Assembly: GCA_025656455.1 (NCBI GenBank)
Contig: JAHXHS010000026.1
Location: 1-64,000 of the forward strand
Direction: 5' to 3'
DNA: 64,000 nt
From: Candidatus Thiodiazotropha sp. (ex Epidulcina cf. delphinae)
Lineage (GTDB): Bacteria; Pseudomonadota; Gammaproteobacteria; Chromatiales; Chromatiaceae
The position numbers were made by a program, and so were the translations under genes. Every line of letters begins with the position of its first letter. The first letter of the stretch is position 1. Below, piece after piece: positions 50,345-59,686 of this stretch. A model generated the notes under the pieces. The model was not told where the DNA came from. It saw nothing but the letters and a program-made list of their open reading frames with translations, and made no database searches.

Positions 50345-53176
50345 TCAGTGGTTTATTTCATTCTCATGGCACTCGACACAACCAACCATATGTCCTTTCG
50401 GGAAGTCGGCATTCTTGCCGTCCGGACAGAAATTGGTACTGTCATCACACTGTAAGACACGGTCGGTGGCCATACGAGACAGCACGGTGCCCAGACCATC
50501 GGCGCCATGACAGGACTTACACTCGCCGGTGTTCTGTTCAGCTAGATCTTCATGACCGCCATCGGCGAAGCTTGTATCACCAACCGGATGCATACCATGC
50601 GGTCCGCCCAGGGTGTTGCCCAAATCGCCTTCATGGCAGGTGCCACACTCGACGATTGTGCCCTTGTGGCCCTGTAACTGACCTGCGGCAACGTTATCGT
50701 TGGCCAGGTCGTTCTTGTTTGGCCATATACCGTGGGTCGAGCCGTGGCAGGCTTCGCAGAAGACGCCTTCATGACCGACGCTGACACGATAGAGCATGGG
50801 ATTGCCGATCCGTGGGTCGTTCGGTCCCGTCACAGCGGGATTGTCCGCCTCGATGACATTTTCAGCGAACCGCTTATTGCCCGGTACGATGGGCGTTGCC
50901 TTGGCGTCACCCGTGAGATATGCCTGGAACAGGCGGATATCATCCTTATTGCCATCCGCATCGGCAGAGTTCACTACCGTCCCCGGCATGCCGGCCAGGT
51001 TGCTCATGGCATCACCGGTGTGGCAAGAGCCGCAACCCGGCTCGTTGGCCCATGGCACGCGAGGCTGATCGGGATTGGTATAGAAATCACCACCCAAGAC
51101 AAAAGCGCCGGCACTCTCTGGCGTGACATCGTTGGTGAAGTCACTGCCGACCTGCATCATATCGCCGTGGCAATCCTGGCAAAGCATGCCGCCATTGGCC
51201 ATGGCGCCACGCAGACAGTCGGTGCGACGGCCTGGGTGGCACTGATAACAGGTCTCATTCAGGACGACCCTACGCTCCTCATGATTGGCAACGATACCGA
51301 ATTCATCCTTGATCGCCACCGGCATGACCGGGAAGAGCAGCTCGCCATTTCCATCCTTCAGGCTACCGTGGTGGCTATGCATAACATTCGACATGCTCTT
51401 TACCTTGATCTGATCGCGGCCGTTGGCAAAACCACCGTAGGGGTCATACTCCGGACCCAACGGACCCAACTGAGCCAGATCGAGAGCAGGCGTGTAGTGA
51501 CACTGCTGACAGACCACAGGGGTTTGCGCCTCCAGGTCGGTGCCATGCTTCAAGTCATGCAGACGCACCAGATTCAGGTCCGCCGCATACTCTTTGCTGA
51601 CCTCGTCCGGCACCGTGCCGTGCAGGGGATCATCCAGCGATGAGGCTACGACTGGCAGACCGGCAGTCGCCACGCCATTGCCCCCGTCAAACGCCGAACC
51701 GTGGCAGGCGCCGCAGTTGGCTTCACCGGAGATCGGCACGACGGTATCGACCGATGCCACCGTATTGCCGGCAACCTTGGCCTGAATGCGATACAGCGGC
51801 CAGGGGTTCTCACGCCCATAGTCGTCAAACGCAGTGACCGGCACGCCTGGTGCTTCGAACCAGTTGACACCCTCGACCACATAGCCGAACTGGAAACCGC
51901 GATCAACCGCGCCGAGCATATCGATAAAGAAGGGCTGATCGATGACATACGCCTCGAAGCGCTCTTCGGCATTCTGGATATAGGGACCGTGACGGCCGGG
52001 CATGGACTGCTGATCCGCGGTCAATTGGCCATCGCCCAGATAGAGGCGCTCCACGTTCGGCATCGGCAGTCCGAGATCGAGAATGCCATCCACCGGAGTC
52101 GCCGGATAGAACGCCGGCAATATGCCTGGCGGGTAGAAGGGGTCGTAGGCCTCACGGGCCACATCCCAGAAGTTGGTCTTGAACACTTCGCCATTGACCA
52201 TGCTGGAATAGACCGGGCCGGAACCCGCGGAGTTGATACCCGTCAGGATGGGATCGTTCGGATTGGAGGCCGCCGAATAGTAGACATCGACACCATCATC
52301 GGGACCCAGGATGTCGGGCTCCGCACCGCGCCGGATGACCGTGGCGTGCAGCACATTGAAGGGTGGCAGGATACTCGAAACACGGGTATCGAAATCACCG
52401 CAGTGCATACCCAGATCGTTCACTGCAAACACCTTGTAGCCGTTCGCGTTGATGAAGGGTTGCTCAGGCACCGGAGCGCTTGGCGTTCCATTCTGGCTGG
52501 TGGAGTTGATGGAAACATTCTGCGCCGGCGGCTGACCGCTGTCCTGGATCGAAGCGGTAGTCGCGGCGCTGTCCGAAGCACCGCCGGCATCAGTCACCGT
52601 CAGGCTTACATCATAGTCGCCGATAGCGGTATAGGTGTGGGTCGGATCGGCTTCGGTGCTGGTGTTACCGTCGCCGAAATCCCACACAAAGGAGAGGGTT
52701 GTGTTTTCAGGATCGCTCGAGCCTCCACTGGAAAAGGTCACCGCCACATCGATAACGCCCGTATAGGGACCGTTGGCGTTGGCGGTAGGCGGCTCATTGG
52801 GGGAGCCCGATCCGTCATCGCAGTTGTGTGGAGCGCGCCGCACTCGCTTTTCATCCATTTTTCCATCCGAGGTGCGCACGGCGGTCACCCTGCAAGGAAC
52901 CTGGGCGGCCTCGCTGATCGTCAGCCTGATTCGCCAATCGTCGTCATCCGACGTGACCGTACCGAGCACCTCCCCGGTAGCGGCATTCATCAAGCTTACC
53001 TCTCGATCCTTGCCGCCGTTTCCCTTCACTTCGAGCCGGTCTTTCTCACCTTCCCATTTGGCCTTTTCAATATCGAAACGGTCACCCGCATGGAGACTGT
53101 TCGAAAATCCCACAATCAAACTAAGAGAAAGCCATCTCACAAGATTGAGATTTATTGTTCTTGAATTTGCTTTCAT
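50345..53176 (-). CDS. Nine-haem c-type cytochrome with PKD domain
   Basis: 943 aa, exported: signal LVRWLSLSLIVGFSNSLHAG. A PKD domain (~134-215) contains SFVWDFGDGNTSTEADPTHT and YDVSLTVTDAGG. Next a region with NDLGMHCGDFDTRVSSILPP, seen in other uncharacterised multihaem proteins. Nine CxxCH haem sites lie between residues ~488 and ~935 (CGACH, CQQCH, CYQCH, CQDCH, CGSCH, CEACH, CGTCH, CKSCH, CVECH). No C-terminal anchor. The ATG at 53176 (GGGGGT upstream) is preferred over an upstream start at 53212. Downstream of a two-component system on the same strand, which may control it. Electron partner unknown. Confidence 0.88.
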   Translation of the reverse strand: MKANSRTINLNLVRWLSLSLIVGFSNSLHAGDRFDIEKAKWEGEKDRLEVKGNGGKDREVSLMNAATGEVLGTVTSDDDDWRIRLTISEAAQVPCRVTAVRTSDGKMDEKRVRRAPHNCDDGSGSPNEPPTANANGPYTGVIDVAVTFSSGGSSDPENTTLSFVWDFGDGNTSTEADPTHTYTAIGDYDVSLTVTDAGGASDSAATTASIQDSGQPPAQNVSINSTSQNGTPSAPVPEQPFINANGYKVFAVNDLGMHCGDFDTRVSSILPPFNVLHATVIRRGAEPDILGPDDGVDVYYSAASNPNDPILTGINSAGSGPVYSSMVNGEVFKTNFWDVAREAYDPFYPPGILPAFYPATPVDGILDLGLPMPNVERLYLGDGQLTADQQSMPGRHGPYIQNAEERFEAYVIDQPFFIDMLGAVDRGFQFGYVVEGVNWFEAPGVPVTAFDDYGRENPWPLYRIQAKVAGNTVASVDTVVPISGEANCGACHGSAFDGGNGVATAGLPVVASSLDDPLHGTVPDEVSKEYAADLNLVRLHDLKHGTDLEAQTPVVCQQCHYTPALDLAQLGPLGPEYDPYGGFANGRDQIKVKSMSNVMHSHHGSLKDGNGELLFPVMPVAIKDEFGIVANHEERRVVLNETCYQCHPGRRTDCLRGAMANGGMLCQDCHGDMMQVGSDFTNDVTPESAGAFVLGGDFYTNPDQPRVPWANEPGCGSCHTGDAMSNLAGMPGTVVNSADADGNKDDIRLFQAYLTGDAKATPIVPGNKRFAENVIEADNPAVTGPNDPRIGNPMLYRVSVGHEGVFCEACHGSTHGIWPNKNDLANDNVAAGQLQGHKGTIVECGTCHEGDLGNTLGGPHGMHPVGDTSFADGGHEDLAEQNTGECKSCHGADGLGTVLSRMATDRVLQCDDSTNFCPDGKNADFPKGHMVGCVECHENEINH

Positions 53177-53293
53177 AGAATTTTTACCCCCAAAATGCGT
53201 AAACTTCAGCACTCGCTACCAGTCTGCTGAAGCGAATAAATCCTCTCCTAAATCAAACGGACCAATATCAAATATTAACTTAGCAGTCGAGGA

Positions 53294-54646
53294 TTAAGAT
53301 TTTCTTAAGATAGGGATAAACAGGCTCACAATTAACCCATCTCCCACCTCATGATCGCTCAAAATAATGCTTGCCCGGTGGAGTTCACAAATCTCCTGGA
53401 CAATGGACAATCCCAACCCTGCCCCTCCCTCGGTCTCACCGGGCAATCGGTTGAGCCGCTCGAAAACCCACTTTTTCCGGTCGTCCGGAATACTCGGCCC
53501 GGTATCTTCCACACATAGGTTGACGCCCCGCGTCGCACCCACGATTTGAATCGCCACATTTCCCTCTTGTGGAGAGAATTTGATGGCATTGCTCACCAGA
53601 TTGTTGAGCATAATGGCGATCAGTTGTCTGTTGCCATCGATGCAGACCACGCCGCTGCATCGCAATTCCATTTCGATCTTTTTGCCAAGCGCCTCCGGCG
53701 AGAGTTCCGCCATCACCTCTTGCGCAACCTCTTCGAGGTCCACTTCCTTGAAATTATTACGAATCTTCTCTGGCTCGATGGAAGCCAGAATCAGCAATTG
53801 ATTGATCACATGATTGAGGTTGTCGAGGCCATTCTTCATCTGCTGGATGCCCCGCTCCCGCTCCTCTTGCGTACGCCCCGTGGCGCTCGACTGTAGCTGC
53901 ACCTGCATCCCGGCAATAGGCGTGCGCAGTTCATGCGCCACATCGGCGGTAAACCGACCGTTACGCTCGATCGATCTTCTCAATCTCGCCAGCAGAGCAT
54001 TCAGCTCATCCACGAACCCGGAAATCTCTTCGGGAACATGCTCGGTCCGAAGCGGATTCAGATGTTCAAAGTCCCGTTCGGCAATCAGGCGAGTCACTTC
54101 ACGCAGGGGATACAAACCCCGGTGGACGACAAACCAGAGCATGCCGGAGAGTGGCAATGCGATCAGCAGTGGTTTAATCACATCCTGGACAAATGCCTCA
54201 ACCAATTCCCGACTCACGGCATGGGCGCGCGCCACATGGATCCGGTAGTCGTGATGGGATAGATTGAAGGTATAGACACGCCAGCCCTCACCCCTGAACT
54301 CACTGTCCGAATAGCCGTCATCGATCAAGGTCGTCAATGGATGATCGGGTGCGTTCGGCCCGCGCACCATCAAACGATTTTGATGAGACCAGACTTGAAA
54401 CAGCATGGGAAATTCGTAGCCTGACTCACTGAGATCGGCCTGATACTCCTCCAGATCGAACTCTTCTGACTCATGCTCTGTGGCGACCGCCAGCAACTGA
54501 GCCACTAATGCCAGCTCGTTGTCATAGACCCGGTTGATCTCGCTACCGGTGCGCTGCCAGGTGAACCAGAGAATCGTTCCCCACAACAACAGCACCGACA
54601 ACAGCAACATCAGCAACAGCCGGAAACGAATGGAACGGACAATCAT
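53294..54646 (-). CDS. Two-component sensor histidine kinase (QseC/PmrB-like)
   Basis: 450 aa. TM1 (~9-30), periplasmic region (~31-155), TM2 (~160-178), HAMP-like linker, HisKA with His238 in VAHELRTPIAGMQ, and HATPase_c (MLNNLVSNAIKFSP, VEDTGPSIPDDRKK, GGAGLGLSIVQEI). AAGGAG 6 nt before the ATG. Its cognate OmpR-type regulator is upstream on the same strand, but a palindromic element (54664-54820) sits just upstream of this gene's ribosome-binding site. Confidence 0.92.
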   Translation of the reverse strand: MIVRSIRFRLLLMLLLSVLLLWGTILWFTWQRTGSEINRVYDNELALVAQLLAVATEHESEEFDLEEYQADLSESGYEFPMLFQVWSHQNRLMVRGPNAPDHPLTTLIDDGYSDSEFRGEGWRVYTFNLSHHDYRIHVARAHAVSRELVEAFVQDVIKPLLIALPLSGMLWFVVHRGLYPLREVTRLIAERDFEHLNPLRTEHVPEEISGFVDELNALLARLRRSIERNGRFTADVAHELRTPIAGMQVQLQSSATGRTQEERERGIQQMKNGLDNLNHVINQLLILASIEPEKIRNNFKEVDLEEVAQEVMAELSPEALGKKIEMELRCSGVVCIDGNRQLIAIMLNNLVSNAIKFSPQEGNVAIQIVGATRGVNLCVEDTGPSIPDDRKKWVFERLNRLPGETEGGAGLGLSIVQEICELHRASIILSDHEVGDGLIVSLFIPILRKS

Positions 54647-54663
54647 CTACTGCTCCTTATTAG

Positions 54664-54820
54664 GGCCTGTTAACACTAATTTGATAGCCACTGTTGTGCC
54701 TGAAAAAGCGCCAATCAAGGCACGAGGAGCGTAGTTTGGTTGTTCCAAATAAGCAACGAGTAACGCCGAGTGGCGCTTTTTCAGGCACAACAGTGGCTAT
54801 CAAATTAGTGTTAACAGGCC
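54664..54820. mobile_element. MITE-like palindromic element, copy 2 (157 bp)
   Basis: Ends are long inverted repeats beginning GGCCTGTTAACACTAATTTG; nearly the whole element is palindromic (GTGCCTGAAAAAGCGCC arms inside). Flanks are TTAG on the left and CTAG on the right, so only TAG is shared. Same family as 23057-23320 in opposite orientation, but ~110 bp shorter. Lies between the response regulator and kinase genes of one two-component system. Confidence 0.8.
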
Positions 54821-54987
54821 CTAGTGGATTCAACAAGCCGGGAAGCGATTGGGTACGCCCGAAGGAAGCACCCTTGGGGAGCAAGACGCAGTTCGCAGAA
54901 AATGGGTTGACCTTTTCGAAGGCTGCAACGCAGCCTTGGATCACCAAGCGTAGTGTCCTATATTAAACGACTCTGACCCCATCAATA

Positions 54988-55674
54988 TTATCTTGAAGGC
55001 GTGCCAGGCTTCTCGATAACGTACCCCACACCTCTAACGGTGCGTATTGGATGATCCCCCAGCTTCTTGCGTAGATGGTGGATATGGACCTCGATGGCGT
55101 TACTCTCCACGTCGTCATCCAAACAGTAGAGTTTTTCACTGAGCTTTCTGCGCGACATCACCCTGCCCATGTTCTCCATCAGACTGTGAAGAATGTCGAA
55201 CTCCTTCACCGACAGCGATACCTTGCTGTTCTGAATGGTCACGGTGTGAGCGGAGGGATCCAGAATCAGATCCCCGTGGCGCAGCATCTCCGCCTCTTGT
55301 CCGCTGTGACGGCGATGCAGGGCGCGAATGCGAGCGCACAACTCATCGATATCGAAAGGTTTGACTAGGTAGTCATCCGCGCCGCCGTCCAATGCCTGGA
55401 CCCGATCGACCACTTCGGAGCGCGCCGTCAGCACCAATACCGGGATCTGATTACCTTCTGAACGCAGGCGCGCCAATACATCCAGGCCAGAGAGCCAGGG
55501 AATATTCAAATCGAGCAGCAACACATCGTAGCTGGTGCTCTTCAAGGATTGGATAGCCGACAGACCGTCACGCACCCAGTCGGTCGACAGGCCACGGCGC
55601 ACCAATACCGTCTGGATGCCGTCACCCAGCATCTCATCGTCTTCAACAAGCAACAGATTTATATAATCCGGCAT
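54988..55674 (-). CDS. OmpR/PhoB-family response regulator
   Basis: 228 aa. Receiver domain with EDD at 11-13, phosphoacceptor Asp55 in LLLDLNIPWLSG and Lys in DYLVKPFD. C-terminal winged-helix domain (VSLSVKEFDILHSLMEN, VEVHIHHLRKKLG-type block, IRTVRGVGYVIEK). The ATG at 55674 (GGGGTAG upstream) is used; a longer frame to 55797 adds an unconserved N-terminus. The 349-bp gap upstream (55675-56023) has an AT-rich stretch near 55825-55855 that may hold the promoter. Confidence 0.93.
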   Translation of the reverse strand: MPDYINLLLVEDDEMLGDGIQTVLVRRGLSTDWVRDGLSAIQSLKSTSYDVLLLDLNIPWLSGLDVLARLRSEGNQIPVLVLTARSEVVDRVQALDGGADDYLVKPFDIDELCARIRALHRRHSGQEAEMLRHGDLILDPSAHTVTIQNSKVSLSVKEFDILHSLMENMGRVMSRRKLSEKLYCLDDDVESNAIEVHIHHLRKKLGDHPIRTVRGVGYVIEKPGTPSR

Positions 55675-56023
55675 ATCTACCCCGCGCAACGATATGTCTG
55701 GCCGATCGGGCGGGCATGGGACTCTCCCGTTTCGACTCAGCTTTGGATATTGTCCTGTCGACGCAGCACCGTCCCTCCCAAAGCCGTCTTTTCGCAACTT
55801 ACATCTAAAGATAGCAGCCCAGTTGGACGGTATAATTGGGAATTATATACCAATTTCTGAACAAATCAGAAGTCACAGAGCGTGACGGCAGGCACAGTTG
55901 GTGAATGCAATTCCTCAGATAAAGCTCAATAGCCGCGAGTTCGTGCTGGATTAAGCGTATAACTGATTGATTTAGAAAGTATAGTAGATCCCGACCACAA
56001 AAGGCGTCAGTCGGGATTTTGTG

Positions 56024-56377
56024 CTAAACGAGGAGAAAAAAGGCCACCGCAGCCGCGGTCACCAGACTGATAGTGGTAGGTAGAGTTACCAACATGACGC
56101 CTGAACCCAGCATCAGATAGGCAGTTTCCGCGACTAAAATACCCATTGCTACCCCCAGCGCCCGCGGGGTTTGCATCCAGCGTGTCACGCCCGCCAGGGA
56201 GATGAAGGCCAGTCCCAACAGGGCGGCCCCCATCATGCCGGCAAAGGCCTGGTTCACCGGTTCGGCGCTGAAAAAACCGACAATCATGTAAGGATCGGCG
56301 ATAAGGATGACGCCCCACACACTCAGCATGACGATAGCGAGAATCAGAGCAAGACGTTGCAGGACCCGGTTAGGCAT
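56024..56377 (-). CDS. Small four-helix membrane protein, unknown function
   Basis: 117 aa, four predicted TM helices (LALILAIVMLSVWGVILI; MMGAALLGLAFISLAGV; ALGVAMGILVAETAYLML; ISLVTAAAVAFFLLV). ATG at 56377 with GGGGA upstream. Similar small membrane proteins are common and uncharacterised. No operon partners. Confidence 0.6.
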   Translation of the reverse strand: MPNRVLQRLALILAIVMLSVWGVILIADPYMIVGFFSAEPVNQAFAGMMGAALLGLAFISLAGVTRWMQTPRALGVAMGILVAETAYLMLGSGVMLVTLPTTISLVTAAAVAFFLLV

Positions 56378-56498
56378 GACTATCCCCAAAATATCCTTTA
56401 ATTATCATGCAAATATAAAGAATTTCTCTAGCAAATAAAAGGGCTATTCTCATATTCGGGCGAATAAAAAATCAAGCGCATCACGTCATATCAAGCAA

Positions 56499-56729
56499 GA
56501 TTTGTCCGCAAATAAACGCTAATGGGATAATCTGTCCAGCACAACGCCTTGATAGTTTTCGATTACTGGCAATGTTTACAATATTTCTCTCGCCAAGCTC
56601 GCAAAGTACGCTAAGCAAGGCATTGTTTGGAAATCCTTTGCGAGGGTCTATTTTCGTCGTATGGTCTCAGCGAGGTGGCAACATCGAGATAAGCCTATTT
56701 GCGTTAATTCGCGTTCATTTGCGGACAAT
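56499..56729. repeat. Imperfect inverted repeat, TTTGTCCGC-AATGAACGC family (copy B)
   Basis: TTTGTCCGCAAATAAACGCT near 56501 is matched in reverse by GCGTTCATTTGCGGACAAT near 56711 (with TTTGCGTTAATTC just before). Same family as 30221-30450. The rest of the 387-bp gap 56378-56764 is AT-rich with a fragment of the TTTGCGAG-type junk repeat and no gene. Confidence 0.6.
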
Positions 56730-56764
56730 CAACTTCGATGATTAGTTTCACCGAAAAGGCCTTT

Positions 56765-57958
56765 TCAGGCCAAGGAAAGCAGCGCTGAAACCAACATCTC
56801 AGAATCATAGAACGGAGCGCTTCGCTTACTGATAAGCGGGGTCTCTATGACCTGAACAGGCAGTTCTCGAACCAGCTTGTCAGACAACCCTGACGGATAG
56901 AATCCGTTTTTCCTATCGATGAGCACAAAGTTCAACAACTTTTCATTAGTGCAGCCTTCAGGCGCATCGGCATGCAGATATTCCATCAGTCTCTGCAGGG
57001 CGGCATTGAGACTCATGCCTATCTGCTCCGGATCCGGACCCAGGTTCGGAATAAACACCTTTGGACAATCATTGGCCGAAATGGAGGCGGCTACACCCTG
57101 TGGAAGCAGATTGGCAATCAGACTGGAGTAGAAACTGCCTGGCGGATAACAGATCAGCTCCGCCTGCTGGATCAGTTTGTGGTTTTTTTTACGCAGTTGG
57201 GATTTGACCGGCACAAGTTTGTCCAACCGTTTGGAAAGCGACAATCGCCTCACCGACGATGTCAGGGGCACCACCTCTTTGCCGGTTAGCAGATGTTGTC
57301 CGATAATGCGGCGACCGTTGTCGAGTTCCGCGGTGAGATGGTAGTTGTCATTGACAACAGCGCGAACGATGCCCTGCACCCCTACCAGTTTCTCAAAAAG
57401 AAAAATAATCGGATCGAGATGTTCATGGTTATTGAGGTAACCCCCGGTCAGGATGAGATTACCGATACTGGCGCCACGCAGATCGAACTTGGCCGGCATG
57501 GCGTTATAAAAATAGCCCAACTGGTTACGGATAATTCGGCGCATCGGATTGGGCACCGGCTCGAGCAGGGGGTGCCTGCCTTTGATCATCGTATCGAGCT
57601 GGTTCAGGAGTCTTTTCTTTCCCGCCCTTTTGGGAAAGCGGTAGGTAAACAGGTTATAGATCTCCGGGTGCCCGGTCACCGTCTCGTCGGCCAGCGCCAT
57701 CAGTCTGCTGCGCAGGTCACCGATAGAGGGCATGCTGAAGGCCTGGCGCAGATTGGCTGAACTACCGCCTGAATCGAAGGGTGTGACCAGATGGATAGAG
57801 TTGTAGGTAAAGGTCTTAAGGACTCTGCTGACGCCATTCAGGGCGGTGCCGCCGCTGAAGAAGAGTATCCGAGGTCCAAGCTCCGGCGCCTTGCGATAAC
57901 GACTTATTCGTATGGGGTCAGGAATACGCACTGAGCGGGTCACACGAATATGGGTCAC
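56765..57958 (-). CDS. CofD/YvcK-like protein (GAK-system type)
   Basis: 397 aa. CofD/YvcK-type fold: ILFFSGGTALNGVSRVLK, TPFDSGGSSANLRQAF, FDLRGASIGNLILTGGYL and VNDNYHLTAELDNGRRI. The closest named subfamily I recall is the GAK-system CofD-like protein, but its usual ATP-grasp partner is not adjacent. GTG start at 57958 is chosen because GAGGAG, located in the last codons of the upstream gene, precedes it by 9 nt; a longer frame to 58009 would overlap that gene. Co-transcribed with the metallo-beta-lactamase-fold gene. Substrate unknown (CofD enzymes transfer phospholactate-type groups; YvcK binds UDP-sugars). Confidence 0.8.
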   Translation of the reverse strand: MTHIRVTRSVRIPDPIRISRYRKAPELGPRILFFSGGTALNGVSRVLKTFTYNSIHLVTPFDSGGSSANLRQAFSMPSIGDLRSRLMALADETVTGHPEIYNLFTYRFPKRAGKKRLLNQLDTMIKGRHPLLEPVPNPMRRIIRNQLGYFYNAMPAKFDLRGASIGNLILTGGYLNNHEHLDPIIFLFEKLVGVQGIVRAVVNDNYHLTAELDNGRRIIGQHLLTGKEVVPLTSSVRRLSLSKRLDKLVPVKSQLRKKNHKLIQQAELICYPPGSFYSSLIANLLPQGVAASISANDCPKVFIPNLGPDPEQIGMSLNAALQRLMEYLHADAPEGCTNEKLLNFVLIDRKNGFYPSGLSDKLVRELPVQVIETPLISKRSAPFYDSEMLVSALLSLA

Positions 57959-57965
57959 CTGCTGT

Positions 57966-58892
57966 CTACTCCTCGAAGCGGAACAACTCTTCGGCAGCCC
58001 GCAGCGCATTCATGGCCCGAAAACTGAGTTGATCATAGTTTTTCAGATAGGCGAATTCCGATTGATCGAGACCCTCGGCCGCCTCCACGGGATCAAAGGC
58101 GCCATCGGCGATACGGGCGCTTATCTTGTCCCGCAGCATGGTCAGATACCCGTAGGTATCACGCATTGCCTCCTCAAGATTGGTGACCCGCCCGTGACCG
58201 GGAATGATGATATCGGGTTTCAGACTATCCCGTATCAGTTCAAGCGATACGATCCAACGTCTTAGACCGTTGGGAAAGATACCCAGTAAGCGTTCTACAT
58301 AAACCGCATCGCCAGAGAAAAGAATCTTTGATTCCGGCAACCAGACAAAGAGATCTCCAGGTGTGTGGGCGCCACCGGTAAAGCGTAGCTCCACCGCCAC
58401 ACCATGGATTGGCAGGCGATAGCTATCGGCGAAGGTAACGTCGGGATAAACCGGATCAGACCCCCCGCATTTGTCACCGACTAATTCCTGTATCTTGCGT
58501 TGTTGAGTCTCAGCATTCGCCTCCATGAATTCACGTGTAGCGGCTGCCGCCACGATATGTACATCCTGAGTCTTGAAATAGCCATTTGCCAGCCAGCGAT
58601 GATCCTGACCACCGGTGTTAACCACCCAGCGCACCGGTTTATCGGTCACTTTACGTATCGCCGCATCTATGGCGGCGGCATCGGTATGACAGGCGCCAGG
58701 GTCCACCACCGCCACACCGTCATCACCGACAATAAAACCGGAGGTCATATTGTGCCCCAGGTTATCGGCGGAACGCTGTCCTAGATCCCCTACCAGGGCG
58801 TAGACACGATCGCTGACCTTCACAATTTCAAAGGCATGCGCCGAACCGCCCAGAAGAAAAAAAATCAGCAATTGCAATAAATGGCGCTTCAA
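57966..58892 (-). CDS. Periplasmic metallo-beta-lactamase-fold hydrolase with altered metal site
   Basis: 308 aa. Signal peptide (LLQLLIFFLLGGSAHAF). MBL fold: GVAVVDPGA, then the HxHxDH motif reads TGGQDH (both first histidines lost, Asp-His kept), with GGAHTPGDLFVW, LFSGDAVYVE and IIPGHGRV supplying the other ligands. The second metal site is intact but the first has only one of three histidines, so a mononuclear enzyme or a changed function is likely. TTG start with GGGAG 8 nt upstream. First gene of a pair with the CofD-like gene. Related proteins occur as quinoprotein-relay metallohydrolases; that assignment is not certain. Confidence 0.82.
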   Translation of the reverse strand: MKRHLLQLLIFFLLGGSAHAFEIVKVSDRVYALVGDLGQRSADNLGHNMTSGFIVGDDGVAVVDPGACHTDAAAIDAAIRKVTDKPVRWVVNTGGQDHRWLANGYFKTQDVHIVAAAATREFMEANAETQQRKIQELVGDKCGGSDPVYPDVTFADSYRLPIHGVAVELRFTGGAHTPGDLFVWLPESKILFSGDAVYVERLLGIFPNGLRRWIVSLELIRDSLKPDIIIPGHGRVTNLEEAMRDTYGYLTMLRDKISARIADGAFDPVEAAEGLDQSEFAYLKNYDQLSFRAMNALRAAEELFRFEE

Positions 58893-59240
58893 TCTAACAC
58901 TCCCGATCTTAAGTTATAAGACAATTTATGACATCAGATTATAGAGGATACCTGCAAGAGGGGTGTTGTATTTTATTGATAGCTCACAGAATATGGCAGG
59001 TTATCGAACCGGGATCGTTAAATATAAGAGTCCTCAGGGAAATCTGTGGGTAGGGCTCGACGCAGACAAGTGGCCAAGTGTATGATCTGAAATGAGTTTT
59101 GTGGCCAGGAAAGTAACAAAACAACCGTGAATTTCTGCGTGTCAGTTTTGCTTGGACATAACCTGACACACAGCGCGATCTGGATTCGCCGGATTGATAC
59201 GCTCGCAAAGGCGCGAAGCACGCAAAAGGAAAGGCGGCCA

Positions 59241-59413
59241 ATGGTAGAAAATGAGATGGGAAAGTAGATTGTCGATAGCGCGGTTCAGATTCACCGTGAG
59301 ACGGGACCGGGATTGCCAGAACGGTCGATGAGGTCATCCTTGCGCATCCGTTACGGCAACGAGGCTTTCAGGCTGAGCGGCAGGTTGCCATCCCCATTGA
59401 ATACAATGATGCT
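59241..59413 (+). pseudogene. Degenerate GxxExxY-family gene
   Basis: Reading MVENEMGK, an in-frame TAG, then IVDSAVQIHRETGPGLPE, a one-base deletion after the Glu codon, then DEVILAHPLRQRGFQAERQV and AIPIEY in the next frame: this is the recognisable N-terminal half of GxxExxY-family proteins. After 59413 the similarity stops and a TTTGCGTGCTTGGCGGC-type repeat begins. Nonsense, frameshift and truncation make it a dead gene. It lies in the 794-bp stretch 58893-59686, which contains no intact gene. Confidence 0.65.
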
Positions 59414-59625
59414 TTGCGTGCTTGGCGGCTTTGCGAGAGTCAATTATAGTCTTGAAATACCCACAAATTTTGCTGAAGAGCCAAATATAAATGCCATTTT
59501 AGCCATCCAATCGGACCCGGAAAACAAAAGCCTTATGGCTTGAATGGACTCTAGGAATTCAATCAACTGCCTTGAACTACTGAATATTTTATCCATTTTG
59601 GTGGGGATCTTATGCGCCATCCCTC

Positions 59626-59660
59626 AAAAAAAGAGGGGCTGCAGATTATGCAGCCCCTCT
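59626..59660 (-). terminator. Rho-independent terminator of the DUF4215 repeat gene
   Basis: Minus strand AGAGGGGCTGC (59660-59650) pairs with GCAGCCCCTCT (59642-59632) around a 7-nt loop, then a T-run; 26 bp after the stop. Confidence 0.9.
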
Positions 59661-59686
59661 CTAACGTCGCACCATCAGGTGATGGA

